64,000 nt of DNA, taken from the NCBI RefSeq assembly GCF_024449095.1, contig NZ_CP024628.1, positions 248,001 through 312,000 of the forward strand. Reading direction: 5' to 3'. This document shows, piece after piece, positions 8,987 to 17,934 of this stretch. Numbering within the stretch: position 1 is the stretch's first letter; each line of letters begins with the position of its first letter. The stretch is from Vibrio coralliilyticus (GTDB lineage Bacteria; Pseudomonadota; Gammaproteobacteria; Enterobacterales; Vibrionaceae). Made by a program: the position numbers and the translations under genes. Under the pieces are notes generated by a model, which was given only the letters and a program-made list of their open reading frames with translations, was not told where the DNA came from and searched no databases.

Positions 8987-10834
8987 TTAACAGCCGTATG
9001 TTTTTGTTATGTAGTCCTCAAACTGCTTACACATCAGCTCATCGGAGGTAGCGTTGTCAGCTAAGCAATCAGCACCATCAACAATATTGATCTTTGCGTT
9101 CAACGGTTTGGTATCGGTTCGTTCACGGGAGTTTAAATCAGCAATCTTTTGTTTCTGAATTTCCCACGCTTGATCGGCGGTGAGGCTACATGCCTCGGCA
9201 AGATACTTGGCATTGAAGCCTTCACCCGTCAGGCTCTTGATGGTGTCATTGTGGGATAAGTGATTGCCTGCACGCCAATAATGCTCTGCCAGCAAAGGGC
9301 CGATTTCAGGGTTGTCAGTCAGGTAGCCAAATCTGTCGAGGAAGTAAGCGCGTGTCTGATAGACGGCCATGTTGGCAAGCAAGTAACCGTGATAAGCACA
9401 GGACGCTTCATCAGAAAGCAAATGTGGAATCGCTATCAATGGGCGAGGGCTGCATTCTAGTCCCAGAATCTGCTTTTCACACTGACGAGCCAATGCTGTA
9501 ATGCGCTGTGCCGTCAGTTCCTCATCGCTAAGCTGATACAAGGCTCGCTCAAAGTAAGGCACCACCAAAATACTGCGTTCCTGATACGCTTTAAACGGCT
9601 GGCTGCTATTGATCATCGATTGGATGAGCTCGTCTGGAACTGGATTTCCATTCGCATCCAAAGCGTATTGTTTCAGCCAGTCAGCATCATTCAGCAGGCT
9701 GTCACAGAACATGGATTGAGTTTCGGCATAAGCCATGGACGTCGGTGCAAACTCCTGAGAAAAACAAGGTGAGTTCATCTTGACGTTAGCAAAGTGGGCG
9801 GCATGTCCCCCTTCATGGAAAAGGGTGTTGATGCCATCATAACCGCTGCCAATCTGATCGGGTTTTGCGTTACTGGTGAAATTGACCTTGGCTGCTATCC
9901 ATCGCCCGTCGTCATAAAACGAAGGTATCGGGCCGTGGCAAAAACCGTTTTGGTACTTACCTTGACGATCCAGCAAGTCCAGAGTGAGTTCTGCACCAGA
10001 GTAATCAATGTTCAGCCGACCGAAAGATTCTACCCAGCGCCTAAGTGATTTGGAAAACGGAACGTATGGATCCAACTCACGCATCGAATCGCCAGAAAAA
10101 GAGTAATTGAAGTTGTAACCTGTGAGCGCATTTTGGCCTTTCTCACTGGCGAGTTTATCTAAGCTGGTGAGATTAACTTGCCTGGTCCGCTGCTCGAAAT
10201 CATCCAGAATGGCAAACAACTCAGCGGTGGTCATTTTTTCGTTTTTCAGTACTGAGTAATCGAAGAAATTGTCGTACCCCAACGAGCGGGCAAACTGGTT
10301 GCGCAGCTTGACTAAATCGATAAAGCCATTGCCAAGTAGCCATTGCTCAAGATCTAACAATGCTTGATGTGCTGACTGGCGCACGGCTTCATTATCGTTT
10401 GCCATTATGGTTGAGCGTAGTGCTGGTAAAGAGGCGTCAACTTGTTCTCCTCCTTCGTTGACGTAAACCAGTGCATGATTTTGTTTTTTCTCAAATAGTT
10501 CCGTTTCAAATGCTATCAGTTCTGTCTTGAGTGCTTGAGCTTTATCTCCTTCGATAGCGTGTGAGCGGAAAGTGGCTAGCCAGCCTTCAAGCCCTATTTG
10601 AGTTTGTTTACGCTCTTCTAAGTCGGCTATTTCATTGAGCGTGCTGAGCTGTTGTTCGATGTCAGAAATCTGATCGGCATTACTCAGGAAGTGAGTCCAT
10701 GCGGTTTGCGCAGTGGCAAAACGATCATGTTCGTTGCTGATCCCCATGTAGGTGTCCCAGAACAAATCTTCTTTGGTACGATGAACGTCTAGGTAACGCT
10801 GGTTAAGATCTTTGAGGTATTGAGTTGCAGTCAT
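8987..10834 (-). CDS. M3-family (oligoendopeptidase F-like) zinc peptidase
   Basis: A cytoplasmic oligopeptidase of about 615 residues. The zinc motif HEGGH (about residues 340-344) sits in the typical M3 context TLFHEGGHAAHF, with the third ligand expected in the segment FAPTSMAYAETQSMF. The N-terminal third is alpha-helical and charged. No signal peptide is present. An upstream GTG at 10864 would add ten residues (LHTTILWTE), but the ATG at 10834 gives a more usual N-terminus, MTATQYLKDLNQRY. The enzyme would degrade short peptides. It stands alone, with 88 bases and the LysR gene's own stop upstream. Confidence 0.9.
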   Translation of the reverse strand: MTATQYLKDLNQRYLDVHRTKEDLFWDTYMGISNEHDRFATAQTAWTHFLSNADQISDIEQQLSTLNEIADLEERKQTQIGLEGWLATFRSHAIEGDKAQALKTELIAFETELFEKKQNHALVYVNEGGEQVDASLPALRSTIMANDNEAVRQSAHQALLDLEQWLLGNGFIDLVKLRNQFARSLGYDNFFDYSVLKNEKMTTAELFAILDDFEQRTRQVNLTSLDKLASEKGQNALTGYNFNYSFSGDSMRELDPYVPFSKSLRRWVESFGRLNIDYSGAELTLDLLDRQGKYQNGFCHGPIPSFYDDGRWIAAKVNFTSNAKPDQIGSGYDGINTLFHEGGHAAHFANVKMNSPCFSQEFAPTSMAYAETQSMFCDSLLNDADWLKQYALDANGNPVPDELIQSMINSSQPFKAYQERSILVVPYFERALYQLSDEELTAQRITALARQCEKQILGLECSPRPLIAIPHLLSDEASCAYHGYLLANMAVYQTRAYFLDRFGYLTDNPEIGPLLAEHYWRAGNHLSHNDTIKSLTGEGFNAKYLAEACSLTADQAWEIQKQKIADLNSRERTDTKPLNAKINIVDGADCLADNATSDELMCKQFEDYITKTYGC

Positions 10835-10952
10835 TTCAGTCCATAAAATGGTGGTGTGAAGCACTATTATGGCATGATTTATATAATGAAATTAGTTACA
10901 TAGTCGGCGTTTTTGATGTTTTCTCAATACCTAGCTCTTAGCGAGTTTACGT

Positions 10953-11861
10953 TTAACACTCGCCAGCGTACTGTGCGGTGATTTCCTCCATAAAGTTGAG
11001 CATGGCTTTTAATCGAGGGGAATGGGTGGTTTTGCTAGCGTAAACGGCTGAAATATTCACATGCGGTAAAACGTTAAGTTCACGGGCGATTTGTACTAGC
11101 TTGCCTTCACGACATAATTGACGGCAGTAAATGTCAGGTAGCAGGGAAACGCCACTACCAGATGCGACCATATCTCGTACCAGAAGAACATCATCCAGTT
11201 GGTTAGCATGTTTAAACTCTATGGTTTGTTTACTGCCATCAGGCATTGTTGAGTACAGCATCGACTGATTGTTTTCCTGATCGTGATAAAAGCTGACGTG
11301 CTGCTGCAAAGTGTCCAACGTAGCCGATTGGAGCTCTGGATTCTCCAGCAAGTATTCAGGTGTGCAGAACCAGAGTAATTTCACAACAGTGAGCCTTTTG
11401 GCATAAAAACCAGAAGGGGCTAAATCACCGAGCTGAATCGCGAGATCAAGTTTGTCTTCCAGTAAGTGAGCACGGTGCGACATGCTGCGAATAGATAGCT
11501 GTATATCGGGGTAACGTTCGGTGAAGACCTTAAGGTTAGGTGACAATATTTCCCGAGAAAAGGCGAACGTAGTTGCGATGCGGAGATTGCCGCATAGACT
11601 TTGCGATGGAACTTGCTCTTTGATTGCAGACAGGTTCTGCATCAGCGGCTTAAGTTGATTGTATAGCTGTTCTCCGTCTGAGGTCAGGTTCAGATGCCGG
11701 CTGTTTCTCTCAAGCAGTTTAATATTCAACGATTCTTCTAATCTGTTTATGCCTCGGCTGACACTGGATTTTTGAATGCCAAGCCTTTTTGCTGCTTTTG
11801 AAACGCTGCCAGTTTCGATGACGGCAATAAATATCGGAAGATCGTTTAGGTTCCAGTCCAT
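10953..11861 (-). CDS. LysR-family transcriptional regulator
   Basis: A 302-residue LysR regulator with an N-terminal winged helix-turn-helix (residues 1-60, GSVSKAAKRLGIQKSSVSRGINRLEE) and a periplasmic-binding-protein-like effector domain. It is close to the group acting on neighbouring carriers or degradative enzymes. It is divergent from the MFS transporter at 12008, with a 146-base shared promoter region containing GCCAA-N11-TTGGC at 11934-11954, a possible operator. It probably controls the MFS/UbiC-like pair; the ligand is unknown. Confidence 0.9.
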   Translation of the reverse strand: MDWNLNDLPIFIAVIETGSVSKAAKRLGIQKSSVSRGINRLEESLNIKLLERNSRHLNLTSDGEQLYNQLKPLMQNLSAIKEQVPSQSLCGNLRIATTFAFSREILSPNLKVFTERYPDIQLSIRSMSHRAHLLEDKLDLAIQLGDLAPSGFYAKRLTVVKLLWFCTPEYLLENPELQSATLDTLQQHVSFYHDQENNQSMLYSTMPDGSKQTIEFKHANQLDDVLLVRDMVASGSGVSLLPDIYCRQLCREGKLVQIARELNVLPHVNISAVYASKTTHSPRLKAMLNFMEEITAQYAGEC

Positions 11862-12007
11862 GTTATCCGCTTTTTCTCTCAGTTTGATTCTTTAATAACA
11901 TATTGAAACCTATATCCAAAGCAACGCTGTGTTGCCAATTTTGCGCTATTTGGCTTGAGTGAAAACTTCTAACCTTTGGCCTATGTCAGCCCTACTTAAG
12001 TCCAATA

Positions 12008-13174
12008 ATGAAAACCTCATCAGTTCCTAGCTTAACCCGAGCCTGTTTACTACTTGGTAGCAGTTTACTCGTTATGGCCAATGCTGCGATTGCGCCGTCT
12101 TTGACTGAACTAAACCATGTGTTTGATGACCCGTTCGGCGTTTCACTGTTAATGACGCTTCCCGCTATTGCGGTCATTGGCTTTGCGCCATTTGTGAGTC
12201 GTATGATTGACCACTTGGGGGAGAAGAAAAGCTTAATGTTAGGGCTTGGATTTTATGGAGTAGCGGGTAGTAGTGGCTTGTGGCTGGATTCATTAGCAGC
12301 GCTGCTTGTTGGAAGAGTCATTTTCGGGGCAAGTATCGTCATCTGCATGACGGTGATCAACCAGTTGATTAGCGACTACTTTTCAGGTCAGGAAAGAGTG
12401 CATTTCATCTCTCAACAGGCCATTGCAGTCAACCTTGGAGGGATTGCTTTTGTCGTTGCCAGCGGTTGGTTAGCCTCTTTGCATTGGCGATTGCCTTTTA
12501 CTATTTACCTGATTGCTTTGCTGACACTCGCACTGTCGTTAAAAGGAATTCCCCCAAGTAAAAAAGTGCGTACTCAATTTCGGCCTAAACTAGGCTGGTT
12601 GGGCTTTAGGTCGGTCTTGCCGTTTTATCTACTTGGGTGTGTGGGTATGTTGTCATACTACCTAGTATTGCTTGGCTTACCTTATCTATTGAAAACGTCT
12701 CAAAGTTTCAACAGCTCTGAAACGGGGTTGGCGATGGGGGCAATGAGTTTGTTGTCAGCCTTCGTAGCGTATTTCTTTAGACATGGCGTCATCAACTATG
12801 GTGAGAAACTGGTCATGGCACTTTGTTTCATGTGTTTCACCACCTCATTTTGGGCGTTGTCGCAAACACAATATGATTGGCGCGCGTACATAGTATTAGT
12901 CAGCACAGGTATTGGGTTTGGATTATTGCTGCCAGTGCTCACTCACCTAGTTATTCAGACGAGCATATCAGCGCTGAGAACATCCGTGCTGAGCGGTTTT
13001 GTGATGTTCTATTTTCTCGGGCAGGCGTTGAGCGCCTTCGTGCTCGATTTGCAAAACCTGTTTGGCACAGAGCGTTTTTTCCTATTGCTGGCTAGTTTAA
13101 TTGGTGTAGTAAGCCTATTGTGCTTCAAGTTAGTCCCTGACCTCAGAGACAAGGTTGTGGAGGACGTCGCATGA
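12008..13174 (+). CDS. MFS transporter, probable exporter
   Basis: A 388-residue carrier with twelve predicted membrane segments. A cytoplasmic loop after segment two reads DHLGEKKSLMLG, a weak version of the MFS signature loop. The length and lack of a large central loop suit drug:proton antiporters of the YnfM/Bcr type. It overlaps the next gene by 4 bases (ATGA), so the two are translated together. Divergence from a LysR gene suggests substrate-induced expression. The substrate is not readable, but coupling to a chorismate-lyase-like protein hints at an aromatic acid. Confidence 0.87.
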   Translation: MKTSSVPSLTRACLLLGSSLLVMANAAIAPSLTELNHVFDDPFGVSLLMTLPAIAVIGFAPFVSRMIDHLGEKKSLMLGLGFYGVAGSSGLWLDSLAALLVGRVIFGASIVICMTVINQLISDYFSGQERVHFISQQAIAVNLGGIAFVVASGWLASLHWRLPFTIYLIALLTLALSLKGIPPSKKVRTQFRPKLGWLGFRSVLPFYLLGCVGMLSYYLVLLGLPYLLKTSQSFNSSETGLAMGAMSLLSAFVAYFFRHGVINYGEKLVMALCFMCFTTSFWALSQTQYDWRAYIVLVSTGIGFGLLLPVLTHLVIQTSISALRTSVLSGFVMFYFLGQALSAFVLDLQNLFGTERFFLLLASLIGVVSLLCFKLVPDLRDKVVEDVA

Positions 13175-13653
13175 ATTTCCGCGTGATTGACTCAACAGTA
13201 GTGCCTCAAGCAATGAAAGGCTTGGGCTCACTGACACAGGTTTTACGTTCTGCGAGTGAAGATTTCCAGATTCAACCAATACGTATGGTTAGACAAAGCC
13301 CGGTTTACACTCGGGAAGTGATACTTTGTGATGGTGCTTTGCCTTTGGTTTGGGCTAAATCAACTTTGTTTTCTAAACATGAAAAGACAGTCGCTGCGTA
13401 TTGCGGCTTAGAAGGTCAATCATTGGGAGAGCAACTGCTTTTCTCCTATCAATCGGTTAAGCGTAGCCCTTATCAATTTATTGAGTGTTCACTTCCTACA
13501 ATTGAATATTCGAAGCAGTGTGGACTCATTCAAAACCAAGGTCGTATCTCAAGGTTTACATGGCAAGAGCATGACTCGATTCTAGTTTTGATCGAAGTGT
13601 TCTATCAGCAGGCACTCAAAATGATCGATACAACTCAGTCGTTGGGAGATTGA
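13171..13653 (+). CDS. UbiC-like (chorismate lyase family) protein
   Basis: A 160-residue protein with the chorismate-lyase pattern: an arginine-containing strand (VYTREVILCDGALPLVWAKS), then SLGEQLLF and a late strand ending FYQQAL. Chorismate lyase converts chorismate to 4-hydroxybenzoate and pyruvate. In UbiC the ligand contacts include an arginine in the region corresponding to TREV and a glutamate near the C-terminus; E146 in VLIEVFYQ may be the latter. Because it is fused translationally to an MFS carrier rather than to ubiA, it may make or bind an aromatic acid handled by that carrier. Family membership is likely, activity uncertain. Confidence 0.65.
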   Translation: MNFRVIDSTVVPQAMKGLGSLTQVLRSASEDFQIQPIRMVRQSPVYTREVILCDGALPLVWAKSTLFSKHEKTVAAYCGLEGQSLGEQLLFSYQSVKRSPYQFIECSLPTIEYSKQCGLIQNQGRISRFTWQEHDSILVLIEVFYQQALKMIDTTQSLGD

Positions 13654-13798
13654 AATTTCAACAACGTGGCTGAAATATGTGCTTGCAGTGAGAGACAAAG
13701 AGCGAGCCGAAAACAGTCTAGCGATAAAATGTCGTGAGGACGGGACAATTACTCAAGTAGCTGTTGATGAACTCATTGTTTATCTAAGGAAAAACTAA
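13625..13798 (+). other. Short open frame with coding-like residues, possible gene fragment
   Basis: The +2 frame overlapping the end of the UbiC-like gene stays open from 13625 to a TAA at 13796-13798. From 13649 it reads IEISTTWLKYVLAVRDKERAE and continues with a charged, well-mixed composition unlike random sequence. There is no ATG; GTG codons at 13679 and 13688 are possible starts without a good ribosome site. It may be the remnant of a longer protein or a frameshifted extension of the gene before it. The rest of the gap to 13912 shows nothing recognisable. Confidence 0.25.
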
Positions 13799-13912
13799 GG
13801 CAATCACACCAGAAAGGGGGCTGTTCGAAGGCGACACTTTCTTTGGCTTAGTCTTGTTAGACGGTTGTGAGAGATCAGGTTGGCCTGCGGGCCTACCTAT
13901 GTGTTATTGAAC

Positions 13913-15442
13913 TTAGGCGTCAACGCCTAGTTTTTTCCCCATTCGGTACAAATTACCACGGTCCATTTGTAGAAACTCTGCTGCTTTAGACCAAGTACGA
14001 TTCGATTTTTTCAGTGCGTGTACAATGAGGTCTTTCTGATAAGACTCAACGAGATCTCTCATTCCTTGGCTACTTTGCGGCAGGTAATGTGATGTGCTTT
14101 TTACATCCGAATTCTCGAAGCCGCCGTCAAAGTGATTGATGTGAATAATCTGCTGTTGTTCCTGAATAGCTCTTAACGCTGCGCGGGTTAGCGTATGCTC
14201 CAGCTCTCGTACATTACCAGGCCAGCTCTGTTTTTCCAAAAGTACCAGTGCTTTTGGATGTAAATGCAAGTTAGGGATGTTGAACTGGCTGCGAACTTTT
14301 TCCAGAAGATAACCAGCAAGAACAGGGATATCACCCTCGCGCTTACGTAGCGCTGGAACGGAAATTGGGAACACATTTAGACGGTGGAACAGGTCAGCGC
14401 GAAACTGTCCTTGTTCGACTTCATTTTCAAGTGAACGGTTCGTTGCCGCAATGATTCTGACATTGACCAGTAAATGCTTGTCACTACCCACCCGCTGCAG
14501 CTCACCTTGCTGAATCACACGCAGCAGTTTTGCTTGCAGAACTAAAGGTAGCTCTCCCAATTCATCAAGAAAAATGGTGCCACCATCGGCCAGCTCGAAT
14601 TTACCTGCTCGTGAGCTGTTGGCTCCGGTAAAGGCGCCCTTGACATGGCCAAACAACTCACTTTCTGCCAAGCCTTCAGGTAAAGCGGCGCAATTAACGT
14701 AAATCATTGGTTTGTCTCGGCGGCTTGATTGCGCATGGACACTGTGAGCCACTAACTCTTTCCCTACACCCGTTTCACCTGTGATCAGAACGGCATAATC
14801 TGATTGAGCGACGGTGGCAATATTGGTTCTAAGCTGTTGAATTTGAGGGCTAAGACCGACCATCTCACCCTGTTTTGAGCGAGCTTGCTGAATCAGGGTT
14901 TGTGTGACAGAGCGCTGTTTGCGATTTTGTGCTTTGAGCGCTTTAATTTGGCCAATATTGCGTAACGTGGCAGCCGCCAGTGCTGCAAACGTTTCAATGG
15001 TCATTGGTTCTATGGCGTCAAATGCACCGATGTTGAGCGAATCCAGTGTCAGTATGCCGACCAGTTGTCCATCCACGTATAAGCTGCAACCAAGACAGTC
15101 ATGCACATCTAGCTCTGCTTCTTCGCTGAGTAGTACACCACTAAAGGGATCTGGTAGCTCACAATCGGCGCTAAACCGAACCGGTTGCTTGCTTGCCATG
15201 ATTGCTTCCAGCCTCGGGTGCGCTTGAGGAAAGAACCGTCGACCGAGGACGCTGGTGGACAAGCCTTTCACCGCAACGGGGGTGAGAAATCCATCCTGAT
15301 CCAAAATGAATAGCGCGCTGGCATCGCATGGAAATACCCGATCAATTCCATCAATCAAATGCTGATACTGGGCTTCGCTGTTGAGGTTAGAGCTCAGGTT
15401 GAGGGCTATTTCCAATAGCACCTGATTCATTTTTGCATCCAT
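13913..15442 (-). CDS. norR: Nitric oxide-responsive sigma-54 activator NorR
   Basis: A 509-residue enhancer-binding protein. The N-terminal GAF domain (about 1-170) is the non-haem iron NO sensor in the family. The AAA+ domain (about 190-425) shows the Walker A motif GETGVGKE, the sigma-54 contact loop GAFTGA and the Walker B region [13 protein letters not shown]. The C-terminal Fis-type helix-turn-helix ends [15 protein letters not shown]. On binding NO it remodels RpoN holoenzyme. No flavorubredoxin or NO reductase genes lie next to it, but hcp-hcr 5 kb away carries a fitting sigma-54 promoter and palindromes, so that operon is the likely target. Confidence 0.92.
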   Translation of the reverse strand: MDAKMNQVLLEIALNLSSNLNSEAQYQHLIDGIDRVFPCDASALFILDQDGFLTPVAVKGLSTSVLGRRFFPQAHPRLEAIMASKQPVRFSADCELPDPFSGVLLSEEAELDVHDCLGCSLYVDGQLVGILTLDSLNIGAFDAIEPMTIETFAALAAATLRNIGQIKALKAQNRKQRSVTQTLIQQARSKQGEMVGLSPQIQQLRTNIATVAQSDYAVLITGETGVGKELVAHSVHAQSSRRDKPMIYVNCAALPEGLAESELFGHVKGAFTGANSSRAGKFELADGGTIFLDELGELPLVLQAKLLRVIQQGELQRVGSDKHLLVNVRIIAATNRSLENEVEQGQFRADLFHRLNVFPISVPALRKREGDIPVLAGYLLEKVRSQFNIPNLHLHPKALVLLEKQSWPGNVRELEHTLTRAALRAIQEQQQIIHINHFDGGFENSDVKSTSHYLPQSSQGMRDLVESYQKDLIVHALKKSNRTWSKAAEFLQMDRGNLYRMGKKLGVDA

Positions 15443-15551
15443 AGCTGACTTCGGTGGTGAACGACGTCAGCCATGCTATCAGCGCGTTGTCGTTTTCACA
15501 TCGTCACAAAGGATAGAAACGCCATACGTTTGATTAAGGTCAATTTCTCTC

Positions 15552-16490
15552 TCAGTTTTGACCAAACTGCGCTCTGTACTTCTGCGGCGAAACGCCCACC
15601 AAGCGGCGAAAATGATGGCGCATAGTAACGGCGTTATCAAACCCTGCTTGGTTAGCCAATTGTTCGATTGGTAGGGATTCAGTTTCCAGCAAGCCTTTTG
15701 CCCTTTCGATGCGCTGTTGGATCAGCCACTCTTTAGGGGAAAGGCTGAAACTGGCGCGAAATTTACGATCAAAAGTACGTCGAGACATGCTGGCTTGTTG
15801 AGCCCAGTCTTCGACAGTGATGGCTTTATCCAGATTCGCAGACGCCCAGGCGATAGCTTGTGAAAATGTGCCTGGAACTTTGAGCATGGGTGTTTCAACA
15901 AACTGCGCTTGTCCGCCTGTTCGGTGGGAAGATATGACCAGCCTTTTCGCGACCTGATTGGCAATCTGATAGCCGTAGTCGTGACGGATAATCGCCAGAC
16001 CAAGGTCGAGGGCAGATGCACTTCCAGCTGAACAACCAATCTGTCCATCTAATACGTAAAGTACATCTTTCTGGTATTCGACATCAGGGAACTGCTCACG
16101 AAATGCGTTTTCATACATCCAGTGTGTGGTGGCTTTACGTCCTTTAAGCAGTCCGAGTTTCCCAAGTAAAAAAGAGCCTGAACAGAGCGACAAAACGCGT
16201 TTACCATCAGCGACAAACTGACGAATTTCGCGCTGGATCAGGGTAGGAATCGCGTAGTCTCCAGACGGCCAGCCGGGAATGATCAATGTGTGGTAACTCT
16301 TTAAACTCTCTACGAATTTCGTCCTGAGCGTAACACCGCCTGTGCTTTCAAAGTCTTTATTCTCCATATTAATGATCTCGCAGTCATACCAAGGATCGAA
16401 CTCTGGTCTAGGCAAGGCAAACAGTTCCGCAGCGCAGGACATTTCAAACAAGGTGATGTGAGAGTGGGCAAGAATGGCAACTTTGATCAT
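15552..16490 (-). CDS. GlxA-family regulator (DJ-1/PfpI domain plus AraC helix-turn-helix)
   Basis: A 312-residue protein. Residues 1-170 form a DJ-1/PfpI-like class-I glutamine-amidotransferase fold, with the nucleophile-elbow-like LSLCSGSFLLGKLGLL. Residues 215-312 form an AraC DNA-binding domain (WAQQASMSRRTFDRKFRASF and LANQAGFDNAVTMRHHFRRLVG). In GlxA proteins the first domain usually senses a ligand rather than acting as an enzyme. It is divergent from the rhodanese-GST operon at 16612 and probably regulates it. Confidence 0.88.
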   Translation of the reverse strand: MIKVAILAHSHITLFEMSCAAELFALPRPEFDPWYDCEIINMENKDFESTGGVTLRTKFVESLKSYHTLIIPGWPSGDYAIPTLIQREIRQFVADGKRVLSLCSGSFLLGKLGLLKGRKATTHWMYENAFREQFPDVEYQKDVLYVLDGQIGCSAGSASALDLGLAIIRHDYGYQIANQVAKRLVISSHRTGGQAQFVETPMLKVPGTFSQAIAWASANLDKAITVEDWAQQASMSRRTFDRKFRASFSLSPKEWLIQQRIERAKGLLETESLPIEQLANQAGFDNAVTMRHHFRRLVGVSPQKYRAQFGQN

Positions 16491-16611
16491 CTGAAAACTC
16501 GTTAGTGAGCGATAGTCTTTGGCTGATTATTATCGAATATTGACTTTTAGGCCAGTGTTGAGTTGCTCATTTGAACGCAATAATGATTCAAAAGACAAAC
16601 AAGGAGATGTT

Positions 16612-17025
16612 ATGACAAGTGCAGTAACTAGAGTTCCAGCCGCCAGTAGCGAGCGTGCGCTGGCGCATTTCAGTCGGCTATTGGAGTTTGAAACAGACTG
16701 TTGGGATGTTCACCATGCCATCAGCAATGATCGTATGGATTTTGTGTTGCTCGATGTCAGAGGAGATGAGCTGTTTGCGCAAGGACACGTGAAGGGAGCG
16801 ATTAACATTCCTCACCCGAGGTTGAATGAAAAGAGCCTGAGTGCCTTTCCACCAGACACACAGTTTGTGGTGTATTGTGCGGGGCCACACTGTAATGGCA
16901 CCGAGAAGGCGGCTATTCGTTTGGCAAAACTTGGTAGACCTGTGAAAAAAATGATTGGTGGAGTCACAGGCTGGCTTGATGAAGGGTTTGATCTGGTCAA
17001 ACAGGAGGTTGAAATATGCGCTTAG
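16612..17025 (+). CDS. Rhodanese-domain sulfurtransferase
   Basis: A single-domain rhodanese of 137 residues counted from the ATG at 16612, which follows an AAGGAG ribosome site at 16601-16606. An upstream in-frame start at 16519 lacks one. Conserved rhodanese landmarks are VLLDVRGDELFAQGHVKGAINIPH and the active-site loop starting VVYCAGPHCNGTEKAA, with the catalytic cysteine first in that loop, followed by GGVTGWLDEGF. It would move sulfane sulfur from thiosulfate or persulfide to an acceptor. It overlaps the following GST gene by 10 bases. Confidence 0.88.
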   Translation: MTSAVTRVPAASSERALAHFSRLLEFETDCWDVHHAISNDRMDFVLLDVRGDELFAQGHVKGAINIPHPRLNEKSLSAFPPDTQFVVYCAGPHCNGTEKAAIRLAKLGRPVKKMIGGVTGWLDEGFDLVKQEVEICA

Positions 17026-17618
17026 TGGTTGGAACAGATTCTACGTGGTCTTTGCGCGCTTGGATATGTGCTTACATTGCAGGAATAGAGATGGAAACTC
17101 AGGTGATCGATCTAACGAAACCTGAGGCGAAAGAACAGCTTAAACTGATGTCTCCGACAGGGCTCGTACCAGCACTCACTACTGATAACAACTGTGTAAT
17201 CCATGATTCGCTTGCCATTAGTGAGTATTTAAACGAGCTATCGGGAGGGAAATTGTTACCTCAAAGCGAGTCTCAACGATCAGAAGCACGGAGTTTATGC
17301 TGTGAAATGCACTCAGGTTTTGTTGCATTGAGAACGTATTGCGCGTTTACTCTGGATAAACCGGATGTTGACCCACTTCCTATGCAAGAGCTGTCCTCTG
17401 ATCTCACGCGTATCAACACCATTTTTGCTAAGGCTCGGTTGCCGTTTATGTACGATGAGCCGACCATGGTTGACGCCTTCTATGCGATCTTAGCTTATCG
17501 CCTCGAACGTTACGGCCTTTCTCTTCAAGGCAAAGCGGCGGAATACCAAAGAAGCTTGCTTGAGTGGCACGGGTTAACCGATGCGATTGAAGTAGCCAAA
17601 CAGTGGCGTAACGGGTGA
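17016..17618 (+). CDS. Glutathione S-transferase family protein
   Basis: A 200-residue GST. The N-terminal thioredoxin-like domain carries SPTGLVPAL (the cis-proline of the glutathione site) and the HDSLAISEYLNE segment that contacts the gamma-glutamyl group. The rest is an all-helical C-terminal domain. The usual catalytic Ser or Tyr would lie in GTDSTWSLRAW. It starts inside the rhodanese gene, so the two are made together; sulfur transfer and glutathione conjugation may act on one electrophile or persulfide. Controlled probably by the divergent GlxA-type regulator. Confidence 0.87.
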   Translation: MRLVVGTDSTWSLRAWICAYIAGIEMETQVIDLTKPEAKEQLKLMSPTGLVPALTTDNNCVIHDSLAISEYLNELSGGKLLPQSESQRSEARSLCCEMHSGFVALRTYCAFTLDKPDVDPLPMQELSSDLTRINTIFAKARLPFMYDEPTMVDAFYAILAYRLERYGLSLQGKAAEYQRSLLEWHGLTDAIEVAKQWRNG

Positions 17619-17742
17619 TTGAGGAATCCACAATAACTCTATGACTAACATGCATAGAGCCATTGTGAAAATGTCATTTGAGTCATCACGAGAGGCTCAA
17701 TACACTTCGCGCTCTTTTGTTTTCTTGCTGAGACTATGAATT

Positions 17743-17925
17743 ATGTTTTCTCAATCACTTTTTGCTCAGCTCGTGAGAATGACGATATTGCTTTGCCTAA
17801 CTCTGTTGACCGTCCATCAGTCACCGCGTCTGATGGAACTGTTAGCGGAGCAGGCGATCAATAGCGGTTGCCACCAGCAAAGTCATGATATGTCCGGTGA
17901 CCATTCTCATCATCACCATCATTAA
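17743..17925 (+). CDS. Small histidine-rich membrane-anchored or exported protein
   Basis: A 60-residue protein with a hydrophobic N-terminal segment (about residues 9-24, VRMTILLCLTLLTVH) and a polar tail ending in a run of five histidines, preceded by further His, Asp and Met (HQQSHDMSGDHSH). The tail looks like a metal-binding site (Cu, Zn or Ni). Its stop is 9 bases before the ATG of the MFS carrier at 17935, whose AAGG ribosome site spans the stop. No strong ribosome site precedes its own ATG. The reading is supported by composition and by tight spacing; function is unknown. Confidence 0.5.
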   Translation: MFSQSLFAQLVRMTILLCLTLLTVHQSPRLMELLAEQAINSGCHQQSHDMSGDHSHHHHH

Positions 17926-17934
17926 GGTAAGTTC

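Noticed and set aside
17743..17925. Histidine-run protein as vector or tag contamination
   Set aside because: The surrounding operon is continuous, the His run follows other natural metal-type residues and no cloning sequence is present.
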